Shown here one piece after another: positions 14,514 through 23,402 of a stretch of DNA of 46,569 bases. The notes below the pieces were generated by a model. The model did not search any database and was not told the origin of the DNA. It saw nothing but the letters and a program-made list of their open reading frames with translations. The position numbers were made by a program, and so were the translations under genes. This DNA is from Pyxidicoccus fallax (GTDB taxonomy: Bacteria; Myxococcota; Myxococcia; Myxococcales; Myxococcaceae). How positions within the stretch are numbered: position 1 is the stretch's first letter; each line of letters starts with the position of its first letter. The stretch is from NCBI RefSeq assembly GCF_012933655.1, contig NZ_JABBJJ010000057.1, positions 1 to 46,569 of the forward strand. The letters are read 5' to 3'.

Positions 14514-16982
14514 ATGAGAGCCCCGGGCCGCTGGCCTCACGGAAGCGCTGTTTGTCTATTCGTCTGCCTTTTCTGGAGCCTGAGCGCGGGCGCCCGTCTC
14601 CCGAGCGCCAGCGCGCTCCCGGCGGGCTTCACGCAGGAGGTCGTGGTGTCGGGCCTCGCGTACCCGACGGCGTTCGCGGCGCTCCCCGACGGCAGCCTCC
14701 TCATCGCGGAGAAGGCCGGGGTGGTGCGGCTCTTCAAGCACGGCGTGCTCCAGTCCACCCCCTTCATCGACCTCCGGGAGCGGGTGAACAGCCACCACGA
14801 CCGGGGCCTGCTCGGGCTGACGGTGGACCCCGGCTACGCCTCGAATGGCTTCGTCTACCTGCTCTACACATATGACGACGACGCCACGGACGACACCGGA
14901 CCCAAGACGGCGCGGCTGTCCCGGTACACGGCGGCGGGGGACACCGCGTCGCCCGCGAGCGAATACGTGCTGCTCGGCACCGTGGTGGGCAGCTCCTGCA
15001 ATCACTTCCCTCCCGGCACGGACTGCATCCCCTCGGACAGTGCCTCGCACTCGGTGGGCAGCGTGCGCTTCGCGGGGGACGGCACACTCTTCGTGTCGCT
15101 CGGGGACGGGGCCCGCTACGACGGGGTGGACGACGACGCCCTGCGCGCGCAGGACCTGGACTCGCTGGCGGGCAAGGTGCTGCGCATCACCCCGCTGGGA
15201 AGGGGCGTGTCGTCGAATCCGTTCTGGACCGGGGATGCCGGCGCCAACCGCTCGAAGGTCTGGGCGTATGGGCTGCGCAATCCCTATCGCTTCAATCTCA
15301 GGCCGGGCTCGGACATCCCCTACCTGGGGGACGTGGGCTGGAACACGTACGAGGAACTCGGCGTCGCGAGCGCGGGCGCCAACTTCGGATGGCCCTGCTA
15401 CGAGGGCTACTTCCGCCAGCCCGGCTACGAGCCCAAGCCGCTGTGCCAGCTGCTCTACGGCCAGGGCCCCTCGGGCGTGAAGCCGCCGCTGCATGCGTGG
15501 AACCATTCCGCCGGCCGGACGGCCACGGGCGGCGCCTTCTACACCGGCGCGGCCTACCCGGAGGCGTGGCGCGGGGCGTACTTCTTCGCGGACTACGGCG
15601 AGCAGTGGATTGGCGCCCTGCGCGTGGACGCGCAGGACAACCTCATCCCCGGCAGCGTGACGACGTTCGCGACGGACGTGGGCGGCGTGGTGGCGCTGGA
15701 CGTCGGGCCCGACACCAACCTCTACCTCGTGGACATCCTCGCCGGAGAGGTGCGCCGCATCCGCTACACGGCGGGCAACACGCCGCCCACGGCCATGGCG
15801 TCCGCCACCCCGAGCCAGGGCGACGTGCCGCTGCACGTGCGGTTCTCCAGCGCGGGCTCCAACGACCCGGATGGAGACCCGCTCCAGTACACGTGGGACT
15901 TCGGTGACGGCAGCGCTCCCTCGGACCTCGCCCACCCGGAGCACACCTACTCGACGGCCGGCGTCTACATGGCCCGCCTGAGCGTGAGTGACGGACGGGG
16001 AGGGGTCCACTCGGCGATGGTGCGCATCTCCGTGGGCAACAGCGCGCCCGTCGTCACCCTCACCGCGCCGTCGCCGTCGTACCGGTTCCGGGTGGGGGAC
16101 GTGGTGACGTATGCCGGCTCGGCGACCGACGCGGAGGACGGCCCCATTCCGGACGCGCGGCTGTCGTGGACCATCACGCTCCACCACTGCGCCGGCGTGG
16201 ACTGCCACACCCACCCGTACGCCACGAGCACGGGCCCGAGCGGGAGCTTCACCGTCGCGGACCATGGCGACCAGGTCTTCTTCGAGCTCACGCTCACCGC
16301 GACGGACTCGGCGGGCCTGAGCGGTTCGAGCACGGTGACGGTGCACCCGTTGACGGTGCAGGTGCGGCTGGAGACCTCGCCTCCCGGGCTGCGGCTGGTG
16401 TTCGACGGGCAGGCGGCGACCGCCCCCTTCGTGCGCCCGGTCATCGTCGGCTCCACGCACACCCTCCATGCGCCGTCCCCTCAAGGGGAGGCCGTCTTCC
16501 AGGGCTGGGCGGACGGTGGGCCGGCCTCGCGGAGCATCGTCGCGGGGACCACCGACGCCACGTACACGGCCTTCTTCGCTCCCGCTGTCCCCAGCGACTG
16601 CCCGCTCGGCACGTACCGGGCGGAGTACTTCAACAACCGGGACCTGGTGGGCCCCCCCGCGCTCGTGCGCTGCGAGTCCGCGCCGCTCTCCCACGACTGG
16701 GGCGCTGGCAGCCCCGCGCCGCCGTGGGTGGGCGTGGATGGGTTCTCCGTGAGGTGGACGGGGCGCTTCTCCCTGCGCTCGGGCGGCTACTTCTTCACGG
16801 CCGAGGCGGATGACGGCGTGCGGGTGTACGTGAACGGAACCCGCATCATCGACGCGTGGAGGGACCAGTCGCCCACCACGTACCTCGCCTGGCGCTACCT
16901 GGGCTCCGGCACGCACCGCGTCGTCATGGAGTATTACGAGAACGGGGGAGGGGCCATGGCGCGCCTCCGGTGGTTCCGGTGA
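14514..16982 (+). CDS. Secreted PQQ-type sugar dehydrogenase with PKD and PA14 domains
   Basis: An 822-aa exported protein. The ATG at 14514 has GGAG five bases upstream and starts a signal peptide (hydrophobic SAVCLFVCLFWSLSAGA). Residues about 35-400 form the GSDH beta-propeller: GLAYPTAFAALPDGSLLIAE, HHDRGLLGLTVDPGYASNGF, GLRNPYRFNL and NFGWPCYEGY. This family oxidises aldoses or sugar lactones with PQQ, or is catalytically silent in adhesins. A PKD domain follows (YTWDFGDGSAPSDLAHPEHT), then an Ig-like region and a short Thr-rich linker. A C-terminal PA14 domain (about 680-822) has the YRAEYFNNRDL start and ADDGVRVYVNGTRIIDAWRD. PKD and PA14 modules usually bind carbohydrate, so a cell-surface or secreted role on polysaccharide is likely. 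Confidence 0.85.
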   Translation: MRAPGRWPHGSAVCLFVCLFWSLSAGARLPSASALPAGFTQEVVVSGLAYPTAFAALPDGSLLIAEKAGVVRLFKHGVLQSTPFIDLRERVNSHHDRGLLGLTVDPGYASNGFVYLLYTYDDDATDDTGPKTARLSRYTAAGDTASPASEYVLLGTVVGSSCNHFPPGTDCIPSDSASHSVGSVRFAGDGTLFVSLGDGARYDGVDDDALRAQDLDSLAGKVLRITPLGRGVSSNPFWTGDAGANRSKVWAYGLRNPYRFNLRPGSDIPYLGDVGWNTYEELGVASAGANFGWPCYEGYFRQPGYEPKPLCQLLYGQGPSGVKPPLHAWNHSAGRTATGGAFYTGAAYPEAWRGAYFFADYGEQWIGALRVDAQDNLIPGSVTTFATDVGGVVALDVGPDTNLYLVDILAGEVRRIRYTAGNTPPTAMASATPSQGDVPLHVRFSSAGSNDPDGDPLQYTWDFGDGSAPSDLAHPEHTYSTAGVYMARLSVSDGRGGVHSAMVRISVGNSAPVVTLTAPSPSYRFRVGDVVTYAGSATDAEDGPIPDARLSWTITLHHCAGVDCHTHPYATSTGPSGSFTVADHGDQVFFELTLTATDSAGLSGSSTVTVHPLTVQVRLETSPPGLRLVFDGQAATAPFVRPVIVGSTHTLHAPSPQGEAVFQGWADGGPASRSIVAGTTDATYTAFFAPAVPSDCPLGTYRAEYFNNRDLVGPPALVRCESAPLSHDWGAGSPAPPWVGVDGFSVRWTGRFSLRSGGYFFTAEADDGVRVYVNGTRIIDAWRDQSPTTYLAWRYLGSGTHRVVMEYYENGGGAMARLRWFR

Positions 16983-17063
16983 GGGGACGCCTGCCTGCCT
17001 GCCCAGCGGACGCACGCCGTACCGGTCCGGCCAACCCGCCGGATCGTGCCTAGCGTGCACCCC

Positions 17064-17372
17064 ATGCACCGACTCTTCTTCTCCCGGCGGGCGGAGCGCC
17101 AGCTCCAAAGACTTCCGGGCGAGGTGCGCGTGCACCTCGAGACCCATCTGGAGAACCTGTCGCTGCTGATGGGGAGCGCGGCGCCGCTGACGCCCGTGCT
17201 GGAGCGCCTGGAGCGCACGGAGGAGGGCTTCGCCAGCACGGTGGAGGGCATCCGCGTCGCGTTTGCCCTCGACACCTTCCTGCGCGTCCTCCTCGTCCAC
17301 TCCCTGGAGCCGGTGGCGGACGAGGCACGCGCCTCGCGGCCCGAGCGCCGCGACTCCCTTCAGGCCCCTTGA
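17064..17372 (+). CDS. RelE/ParE-like small protein
   Basis: A 102-aa protein; the ATG at 17064 is chosen over a GTG six codons earlier because the family pattern begins there (MHRLFFSRRAERQLQRLP). It has the helical hairpin EVRVHLETHLENLSLLM and the strands EGIRVAFALDTFLRVLLVHS, the order found in RelE/ParE ribonuclease or gyrase toxins. No antitoxin gene lies on either side and the ribosome site is weak. It could therefore be a solitary or domesticated member. The C-terminus extends about 20 residues beyond the fold. It ends four bases before the convergent CARDB-like gene. Confidence 0.6.
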   Translation: MHRLFFSRRAERQLQRLPGEVRVHLETHLENLSLLMGSAAPLTPVLERLERTEEGFASTVEGIRVAFALDTFLRVLLVHSLEPVADEARASRPERRDSLQAP

Positions 17373-17376
17373 GTGC

Positions 17377-18495
17377 TCAGAGCGCGCAGAGCAGGCCGGG
17401 GCCGGTGCTCGCGGGGCAGTCCGTCCCCCGGCAGTACGCGGGGCCGGAGTCCACCGCGGGGTTGCCCAGCAGCGCGGGGACGCTGACGCGGCACGTGCCG
17501 ATGGACGCGTTGCCCGACGCGTCGCTCACCGAATAGGTGAAGGTGTAGACGCGGCCGTTGCCCAGCAGCGCGGCCTCGGCGCGCACGCGGGCGGACTTCC
17601 TGTCCGCGCTCAGCTCGATGTCCTCGCAGGTCACCACCCGCAGCAGCGACAGGGCGTCATTCGGCTCGTCGGAGGTGACGCGGAGAATCGTGCCGGCCTC
17701 GCCCAGGTCCAGCGTGCCACCGCAGTTGTCCGTCGCCGGCAGGGCGCACTCGCTCAGGGGGATGACGACGTGGCCGGAGATGGCCGAGGGGGCCAGCACC
17801 CGCCCACGGCTCGCGCCCGGGGTGGGGGCCGTGGCGTCCACCACCGTGACGGTGGCGGAGCAGGTGCTGGAGGACGCGCCGTCCGACACGGTGAGGTGCA
17901 CGGGCGTGCTGCCCACGGTGAAGGGCCCCTGGGGGCTCTGCACGGCGGTGAAGGGGCCGGGCTGCCCATCCGGGTCCCTGGAGCCCGCGTCGATGGAGGC
18001 CGGCGCCTGACACGCCGCGTCCGCGACGACGGTGACGTCCTCACACACGGCGACGGGCTCCTGGTTGGTGGAGCAGGGGACGGCGAAGGTGAAGGAGCCG
18101 ACGTTGTTGAGCTCGTCATCCTCCGGGAAGAACCGGTCGTCGTCGGCGATGACGAAGATGTCGCGGGTGCCCTCCGGCACGGTGAAGGTGCGCTCGAAGG
18201 GGTAGGGCTCGCGGCCATAGAGCCAGGGCACCTCCACGCTGCCCAGCAGGACACCGCCCTCCGCCGGGTCACCCGCGTAGATGCCCGTGCGCGAGGCGGA
18301 GATGCCGGTGGCGCCCAGGTTCTGCGTGGTCGCCGTCAGGCGCAGCGTGGTGCCCTCGCACGTCGCGGACACGTTCTCGGTGGCGAGGTCCAGGCCGGTG
18401 CGGTGCTGTGCCAGCGCGACGTTGTCGACGCCCGCGGCTGCGCCTCCGAGGACGAGCAGTGCGACGAGGGTGGGGTTGCGATGACCGCGGAACAT
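17377..18495 (-). CDS. Secreted CARDB/HYR-like adhesion-type protein
   Basis: A 372-aa exported protein. The ATG at 18495 sits behind AGGAGAGAG and begins a signal peptide ending near NVALAQ. Residues about 30-140 read like a CARDB/FxlD-type Ig domain (TGLDLATENVSATCEGTTLR, then FVIADDDRFFPEDDELNNVG). A second part has the Cys-containing HYR-like pattern (VAVCEDVTVVADAACQAPAS, VHLTVSDGASSSTCSATVTV, YSVSDASGNASIGTCRVSVP). At least eight cysteines are spread through the mature protein, which suits disulfides outside the cytoplasm. Such Ig-like modules serve in surface adhesion or matrix proteins. No catalytic domain is seen. Confidence 0.7.
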   Translation of the reverse strand: MFRGHRNPTLVALLVLGGAAAGVDNVALAQHRTGLDLATENVSATCEGTTLRLTATTQNLGATGISASRTGIYAGDPAEGGVLLGSVEVPWLYGREPYPFERTFTVPEGTRDIFVIADDDRFFPEDDELNNVGSFTFAVPCSTNQEPVAVCEDVTVVADAACQAPASIDAGSRDPDGQPGPFTAVQSPQGPFTVGSTPVHLTVSDGASSSTCSATVTVVDATAPTPGASRGRVLAPSAISGHVVIPLSECALPATDNCGGTLDLGEAGTILRVTSDEPNDALSLLRVVTCEDIELSADRKSARVRAEAALLGNGRVYTFTYSVSDASGNASIGTCRVSVPALLGNPAVDSGPAYCRGTDCPASTGPGLLCAL

Positions 18496-18614
18496 GGCTT
18501 GCTCTCTCCTGGCATGCTGGAAAGCATGCGTGAGGGTGTACTCGCCTCTTGTCGCGTCCACCGCGGGGTGGATCGCGCGTGCGGCTCAAGAGGGGGAGAG
18601 AGTCCATGAATCGG

Positions 18615-18640
18615 CCCGGTCCGTGAGACCACGGACCGGG
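18615..18640. terminator. Perfect 11-bp hairpin downstream of mvaS
   Basis: CCCGGTCCGTG and CACGGACCGGG form a perfect 11-bp stem around an AGAC loop, 79 bases past the mvaS stop. It has no T-run on either strand, so it may be a Rho-assisted terminator or an RNA-stabilising end for the aib operon. Confidence 0.5.
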
Positions 18641-18718
18641 GGTACGGCTACCGCGAGTGCGACGCCCGGGCCGTGCAGGCGTCTGGCGCATGACGGCCCA
18701 GCGGAGCGCACCTCGCGC

Positions 18719-19978
18719 TCAGTGCGCGCCTTCCACGTACAGGCGCTTGTGGTCGCGAATCTCCGTGAGTCGGAACGCACCTGGGGCGGGAGCGACCGGC
18801 TCGGGGGCATCCGCGGGCAGCTTCATCAGGCGCTCGTACTCCTCGATGGAGACGCGCTCGCGGCGGGCGAGCACGGACTCCAGGTCCGCGCGGGCCATGC
18901 GCTCCGCGGCCTTCTCGCCGACGACGCCCGAGTAGAACTCGGCCATGCAGCCGCTGCCGTACGACAGCAGGCCGATGCGCTGCCCCGCGAGCTGCGTACC
19001 CTCGCGCTGGAGCAGGCCCGCCAGCGCCAGGTAGAGCGACGCGGTGTACACGTTGCCGATGCGCGCGTTCAGCCCCAGCGACGTGGACACCTGCGCGTCG
19101 TAGCTCGCCGGGGACTTCGCCACCTCCTCGCGCGCCTCCGGAGCGCTGGGGGCCGGGCCCACCGCGTCCTCCAAATCACACAGCCGCAGCTGCGTGTGCG
19201 CCTTGCGGGCCATCTTGCAGAAGGGCACGTGGTAGGCGATGCGCGCGAGCTGCTCGCCGGGCAGCGTCCCCGACCAGCGCACCACCCCGGCCGCGAGTGC
19301 CTTCTCGCGCCAGCCGCGGTACGCGCCGGACAGCGCCTCCAGGTAGCAGTTGATGGAGTAGTGCCCGTCCACCAGCGCCTCGCGCCGGCCCACCGGCCGC
19401 CAGAAGTCGTACACGTCCATGGTGCACGTGCCGTTGAGGCCCACGTCGATGGCCAGGAGGTCCGGCTGCTCGGAGACGAGCAGCGCCACCGCGCCGCCGC
19501 CCTGCGTGGGCTCGCCCGCGGTGTTCAGCCCGTAGCGGGCGATGTCCGAGCACACCACCACCGCCACCTTGCCCGCGCCGGCGCCGGAGGCAATCCACTC
19601 CACCGCCGCCATCAGCCCCGCGGTGCCGCCGTAGCACGCGTGCTGCGTGTCATACGTGCGCATGGTGCGCGGCAGCTTCAACAGGCCCTGCACGTGCGAC
19701 GCGACGGGCTTCGAGTGGTCGATGCCCGTCTCCGTGCCCACCACCAGCATGCCGATGCGCGCGGGGTCCACGTCCTGCTGGCGCAAGAGCCGCGCGGCGG
19801 CCGTGGCCGCCAGCGACACCGTGTCCTCGCCCGGGTCGGTGACGGCCATCTCCTTCGCGCCCAGGCCCGAGGTGAACTTCGCCGGGTCCACCCCACGCGC
19901 CCGCGCCAGGTCCTCGATGTCCACGTACCGGGAAGGCACCGCCACCGCCAATGCTTCGATTCCCACGCGCTTCTTCAT
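18719..19978 (-). CDS. mvaS: 3-hydroxy-3-methylglutaryl-CoA synthase
   Basis: A 419-aa thiolase-fold enzyme that condenses acetyl-CoA with acetoacetyl-CoA to HMG-CoA. The catalytic Cys115 lies in TYDTQHACYGGTAG, a general-base Glu in GTETGIDHSK, and the active-site His in RIAYHVPFCKMA. The GSGCMAEF loop near residue 345 is also family typical. It is the last gene of the aib operon, 50 bp after aibC. In Myxococcus xanthus the same gene set is known to make isovaleryl-CoA from HMG-CoA through 3-methylglutaconyl-CoA when leucine is short, feeding iso-branched fatty acids and development signals. The order here is the same, so I assign that role. Confidence 0.92.
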   Translation of the reverse strand: MKKRVGIEALAVAVPSRYVDIEDLARARGVDPAKFTSGLGAKEMAVTDPGEDTVSLAATAAARLLRQQDVDPARIGMLVVGTETGIDHSKPVASHVQGLLKLPRTMRTYDTQHACYGGTAGLMAAVEWIASGAGAGKVAVVVCSDIARYGLNTAGEPTQGGGAVALLVSEQPDLLAIDVGLNGTCTMDVYDFWRPVGRREALVDGHYSINCYLEALSGAYRGWREKALAAGVVRWSGTLPGEQLARIAYHVPFCKMARKAHTQLRLCDLEDAVGPAPSAPEAREEVAKSPASYDAQVSTSLGLNARIGNVYTASLYLALAGLLQREGTQLAGQRIGLLSYGSGCMAEFYSGVVGEKAAERMARADLESVLARRERVSIEEYERLMKLPADAPEPVAPAPGAFRLTEIRDHKRLYVEGAH

Positions 19979-20028
19979 GGCACTCCTCGATTCCGTCTCT
20001 CGAATGGGGGGAAGGCTCTCGCCGCGCT

Positions 20029-21066
20029 TCAGGCCTCGGGCGGCACCAGCACCAGCCGGCCGGCGACCTCGCGGTTCTCCAGCCGGAAGTGGGCCCGGGC
20101 GGCCTCCGCGAGCGGCACCTTGTCGGTGACGAACTGCCGCACGCCGCCGGTGGCCGTCAGCCGCAGCGCCTCGTCCAGCTCCTGCTGCGTGGTGGCGTAC
20201 GCGCCGAGAATCTCCAGCTCCTTCACGATGACGAGGCCCGGGTTGATCTGGACGATGCCCGACTCCAGGTTGCCCACCACGACGACGCGGCCGCCGGGCG
20301 CCATGGACTTCAGCGTCTGGTCGAAGGTGGCGCTGCCGACGATTTCAATCGCCACGTCCACGCCCGCGCCCTTCGTGCGCTTGCGCACGTCCGCGGCGAA
20401 GTCCAGCCCGCGCGAGACGATGACCTCGTCGGCGCCCGCGTCCTTCAGCGGCTGCACCTTCGCCTCGCCGGACGTCACCGCGATGACGCGCGCGCCGTCC
20501 AGCTTCGCCAGCTGCACCGAGGACAGCCCCACGCCGCCGCTGGCACCGGTAATCAGCACCGTCTCGCCCGCGCGGATGCGGCCGCGGGTGCGCAGCGTGT
20601 GCACCGCCGTGCCGGTGGTGCAGCACACGGTGGCGGCCTCCTCCCAGGGCAGCGACGCGGGCACGCGGCCCAGGCCCTTCACCGGCGCCACCATGAACTG
20701 CGCGTAGCCGCCGGGCAGCTCCTCGCCGAAGAAGCGGTTGTCCGTCTTGCACAGGCTGTTGCGCCCGCTCTTGCACAGGGCGCACTCGCAGCAGGACAGG
20801 CGCTGCAGGGTGGCCGCGCGGTCGCCCACCTTCCAGCCCGGAGTCTCGGGGCCCACGTCCACCACCTCGCCGGCGGCCTCGTGGCCGAGGATGGCCGGCA
20901 CGCTGGTGCGGGGCAGGTTGCCGCGGCGGTTGATGACGTCGTGGTAGCAGACGCCGCACGCGTGCACCTTCAGCAGCACCTCGCCCTTGCCCGGACGGGG
21001 CACGGGGACGGTCTCCATCTTCAGATTGCCTGCCTCACCAAAGCTGCGCAGAACGACGGCCTTCAT
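20029..21066 (-). CDS. aibC: Zinc-type medium-chain dehydrogenase/reductase AibC
   Basis: A 345-aa member of the zinc-dependent alcohol dehydrogenase superfamily. It shows the catalytic site VHACGVCYHDVINRRG, the GHEAAGEVVDVGPET block, and a structural zinc lobe with clustered cysteines (SCCECALCKSGRNSLCK). The Rossmann motif is GASGGVGLSSVQLAKL. In the alternative isovaleryl-CoA route AibC reduces 3-methylcrotonyl-CoA-type intermediate to isovaleryl-CoA with NAD(P)H. It begins 43 bp after aibB behind a strong GGAGG site and is followed by mvaS. The name rests on operon order and family, since many MDR enzymes look alike. Confidence 0.85.
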   Translation of the reverse strand: MKAVVLRSFGEAGNLKMETVPVPRPGKGEVLLKVHACGVCYHDVINRRGNLPRTSVPAILGHEAAGEVVDVGPETPGWKVGDRAATLQRLSCCECALCKSGRNSLCKTDNRFFGEELPGGYAQFMVAPVKGLGRVPASLPWEEAATVCCTTGTAVHTLRTRGRIRAGETVLITGASGGVGLSSVQLAKLDGARVIAVTSGEAKVQPLKDAGADEVIVSRGLDFAADVRKRTKGAGVDVAIEIVGSATFDQTLKSMAPGGRVVVVGNLESGIVQINPGLVIVKELEILGAYATTQQELDEALRLTATGGVRQFVTDKVPLAEAARAHFRLENREVAGRLVLVPPEA

Positions 21067-21109
21067 CTTCCGTGCCTCCGTGAAACCCTGATGTTTTCGT
21101 AACGGCGTG

Positions 21110-21850
21110 TCAGTGACCGACGAGCGCGTCGCGCTGGCCCCTGGAGTCGATGGCCCGGATGGCCGCCACCGTGCGGGCGTCCGGAAGCGGGGTGACGGGG
21201 AGCGACTCGGGCACCTTGAAGTCGAAGCCGGTGCGCTCGGCGATGGCGTCCTCGGTGGCCCACGGGTGGCGCGCCACGAGGCGTGCGCCCGCCGAGCCCA
21301 GCTCGAACACGCCGAGGTCGGAGATGAGCGTCACCGCCCGGCGAGGGTCCCTCGTGGTGGCCACCTGCACGGCGGGCACGAGGTTGCGGCGCGACTGACG
21401 GGGCACCAGCAGCACCGGCCGCTTCACCCACTGGCGCAGCGTGGCCGCGCCCGCCACGCCGGGGAACTTCGTCCTCGGGCGCTCCAGGCTGCCGCTGGCC
21501 GTCATGTTGGTGCAGCCGGCGCCGTCCACCTCGGCCGCGCCGAAGAAGACGGTGTCCACCCGGCCGCGCCGCGCATGGTCGAAGAGGTCGGGGATGGTGA
21601 TTTCCGCCGTGCGGCCCTCCAGGTACGCCAGGTCCTCGGAGGAGGGATGCAGGGTGGGGAGGTCCGGGTCCAACGAGCCCACGCAGGCCAGGTACGTCAG
21701 GCCCGGCGCGTGCGTGGCGCGCGCCACGGCGATGGCGAGGATGGCCAGCGGCGAGGCGACGCCCGTGGCCACCACGGCCCCGTCGTCAATCTGCCGCGCG
21801 AGGAGGGAGACCACGGTCTCCGCCGGAGTCACGTCGACGGTGGCGCTCAT
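21110..21850 (-). CDS. aibB: Methylglutaconyl-CoA decarboxylase subunit AibB
   Basis: A 246-aa protein with the fold of the beta subunit of class I CoA-transferases (glutaconate CoA-transferase B). Its start overlaps the aibA stop by four bases (ATGA). Residues 50-60 read GLTYLACVGSLD. Cys56 sits where the transferases carry a catalytic Glu, and a cysteine at this place is what I recall for M. xanthus AibB. AibA/AibB there decarboxylates 3-methylglutaconyl-CoA rather than moving CoA. The pair FPGVAGAATLRQWVKRP and the C-terminal LPDARTVAAIRAID also fit the family. It would act as a heterodimer or heterotetramer with AibA in the cytoplasm. Confidence 0.87.
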   Translation of the reverse strand: MSATVDVTPAETVVSLLARQIDDGAVVATGVASPLAILAIAVARATHAPGLTYLACVGSLDPDLPTLHPSSEDLAYLEGRTAEITIPDLFDHARRGRVDTVFFGAAEVDGAGCTNMTASGSLERPRTKFPGVAGAATLRQWVKRPVLLVPRQSRRNLVPAVQVATTRDPRRAVTLISDLGVFELGSAGARLVARHPWATEDAIAERTGFDFKVPESLPVTPLPDARTVAAIRAIDSRGQRDALVGH

Positions 21851-22644
21851 GCGGCCCTCCGCGCCATCAGCGGCTGGAGGAACTCCGCCTCGCGCCCGGC
21901 CTCGGCCAGCGACAGGTAGCGCGACAGCATGGCGTCGTCGTGCGGGTACAGGCCCACGCAGCCGGTGGGCAGCGCGCCCTGGGGCGCGAGGACGATGCGG
22001 TCCACCTGGAAGCCGGGGATGGTGGCCCGGGGCAGCCGCGCCACGCGCTCCTCCACGGTGGCAATCACCCGCCGCGCCGCGCCGGCCACGAGCAGGTCCG
22101 TCGTCGGGTCCTCCATGTAGAGGTTGCCGCGCTCGTCCGCGGCGCGCGCGTGGATGAGCGCCACGTCCGGGTAGTACGCCGGCTCCACCGTGACGGGCTG
22201 GCCGGTGAAGGGGTCCATGACGACGCGCGGCGGCTCCGCCTCGGACAGCTCGGACACGTCCGCGTCCGGGGCGGGGATGAAGGGCAGCCCCATGGACGCG
22301 GCGCGCAGCCGCTGCACCACGCGGTAGCCGTCATGCTCACGCCAGGAGAGGGTGCCCTGCTCCATGGCCCGCTTGAGGCAGGGCATGGGGCGCACGCGGC
22401 CCTCCAGGCTCAGCGCGGCGAACGCCAATTCCACGCGCTCCAGGCATCCGCCCGCGACGAGGAACTCCGCGGGCAGCGGGTTGGGCAGCGAGATGAGGCC
22501 CAGCTTGCGCTTGCCCTGGGCGATGAGCTCCATCACCAGCGCCATGGGCGCGCGGCCGAGCATGAAGCCCCCTGTGGCCAGCGACGCGCCGTCGGGGATG
22601 GAGGCCACCGCCTCCTCCAGCGAGCACCAGCGCGCCGTCTTCAT
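21847..22644 (-). CDS. aibA: Methylglutaconyl-CoA decarboxylase subunit AibA
   Basis: A 265-aa protein with the fold of CoA-transferase subunit A: SIPDGASLATGGFMLGRAPM near the N-terminus, then LGLISLPNPLPAEFLVAGGC, and DVALIHARAADERGNLYMED in the second half. It overlaps aibR by four bases on one side and aibB by four on the other, so the subunits are translated in step. In the M. xanthus pathway it pairs with AibB to form an unusual decarboxylase acting on 3-methylglutaconyl-CoA. Sequence alone cannot separate it from true CoA-transferase alpha subunits; the aibR-aibC-mvaS context decides. Confidence 0.87.
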   Translation of the reverse strand: MKTARWCSLEEAVASIPDGASLATGGFMLGRAPMALVMELIAQGKRKLGLISLPNPLPAEFLVAGGCLERVELAFAALSLEGRVRPMPCLKRAMEQGTLSWREHDGYRVVQRLRAASMGLPFIPAPDADVSELSEAEPPRVVMDPFTGQPVTVEPAYYPDVALIHARAADERGNLYMEDPTTDLLVAGAARRVIATVEERVARLPRATIPGFQVDRIVLAPQGALPTGCVGLYPHDDAMLSRYLSLAEAGREAEFLQPLMARRAA

Positions 22645-23342
22645 GGCGACTCCGTACCGGAGTCGGACGAGCCCGTGCCGGAGGTGGTGCCGGTGGGGCG
22701 GGGGACGACGCGCAGCGAGGACGTGCCCGGCTGTCCCTCCACGGCCGCGGCGGCGACCTGCGGGAAGAGCAGGTCCACCATGCCGTCGGCGAGCTGGTCA
22801 TCCGTGAGGCGCCCGTCCGGCTTGAACCACTTGTAGATCCACAGGACCATGCCCAGGAACGAGAACGCGCCAATGGTGGGGTCCACCGGGCGGATGCGGC
22901 CCTGCTGCGCGGCCTGGGCGAAGGCCTCCTCGAGGAAGTCCACGTACTTCTTCTTCCGGGCGTCGATGAAGGCGCGCGTCTCGCCGGTGAGCGTGGCGTG
23001 CTCGTGGAGGATGATGATGACCTCCTTGGACCAGCCGCGCGTCACCAGCAGGATGTTGTGGCGCATGCACGCGCGCAGACGCTCCACCGGGTCCGCGATG
23101 TCCTGCACCTTCGAGAGGACCTGCTCCTCGAACAGGTCCATCCCGTAGTTCATGATGGCGAAGAGCAGCTGCTCCTTGTTCTGGATGTGGTGGTAGAGCC
23201 CCGCCTTCGTCATCCGGCACGCGGCGGCAATCTCCTGCATCGAGGTGCCCTCGTAGCCGCGCTCGCAGATGAGCCGCGCCGCCGTCTCCAGGATGGCCCG
23301 GTAACGCTCGCCTTCTTCCGGTCTCCGCCCGCTGTGCGTCAT
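22641..23342 (-). CDS. aibR: TetR-family regulator AibR
   Basis: A 233-aa repressor and first gene of the operon, ATG behind GGAAGGAA. The helix-turn-helix is AACRMTKAGLYHHIQNKEQL (about residues 38-57), and the region after it resembles the TetR C-terminal ligand domain of acyl-CoA-responsive members. In M. xanthus AibR is reported to bind isovaleryl-CoA and repress this operon, so the product controls its own synthesis. A perfect 7-4-7 palindrome 43 bases upstream of the ATG is the likely operator. The last about 30 residues are Pro/Thr/Ser/Gly-rich and look disordered. Confidence 0.87.
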   Translation of the reverse strand: MTHSGRRPEEGERYRAILETAARLICERGYEGTSMQEIAAACRMTKAGLYHHIQNKEQLLFAIMNYGMDLFEEQVLSKVQDIADPVERLRACMRHNILLVTRGWSKEVIIILHEHATLTGETRAFIDARKKKYVDFLEEAFAQAAQQGRIRPVDPTIGAFSFLGMVLWIYKWFKPDGRLTDDQLADGMVDLLFPQVAAAAVEGQPGTSSLRVVPRPTGTTSGTGSSDSGTESP

Positions 23343-23384
23343 GGCTGTTCCTTCCGTCAGGCTGTAATTTTGAAGTTTCTCGCC

Positions 23385-23402
23385 ACCTACCGACTGGTAG
23401 GT
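23385..23402 (-). promoter_or_regulatory. Likely AibR operator (ACCTACC-N4-GGTAGGT)
   Basis: A perfect 18-bp palindrome with seven-base arms and a GACT centre, upstream of aibR. It resembles operators of acyl-CoA-responsive TetR regulators (core TACCxxxxGGTA). Its position over the proposed -10 region fits repression by blocking RNA polymerase. Confidence 0.8.

Noticed and set aside
14556..17300. Leftward open frame of 914 codons against the sugar dehydrogenase
   Set aside because: An antisense by-product of high GC content; Arg/His/Gly/Ala-rich with no domain, while the rightward frame has clear domains.
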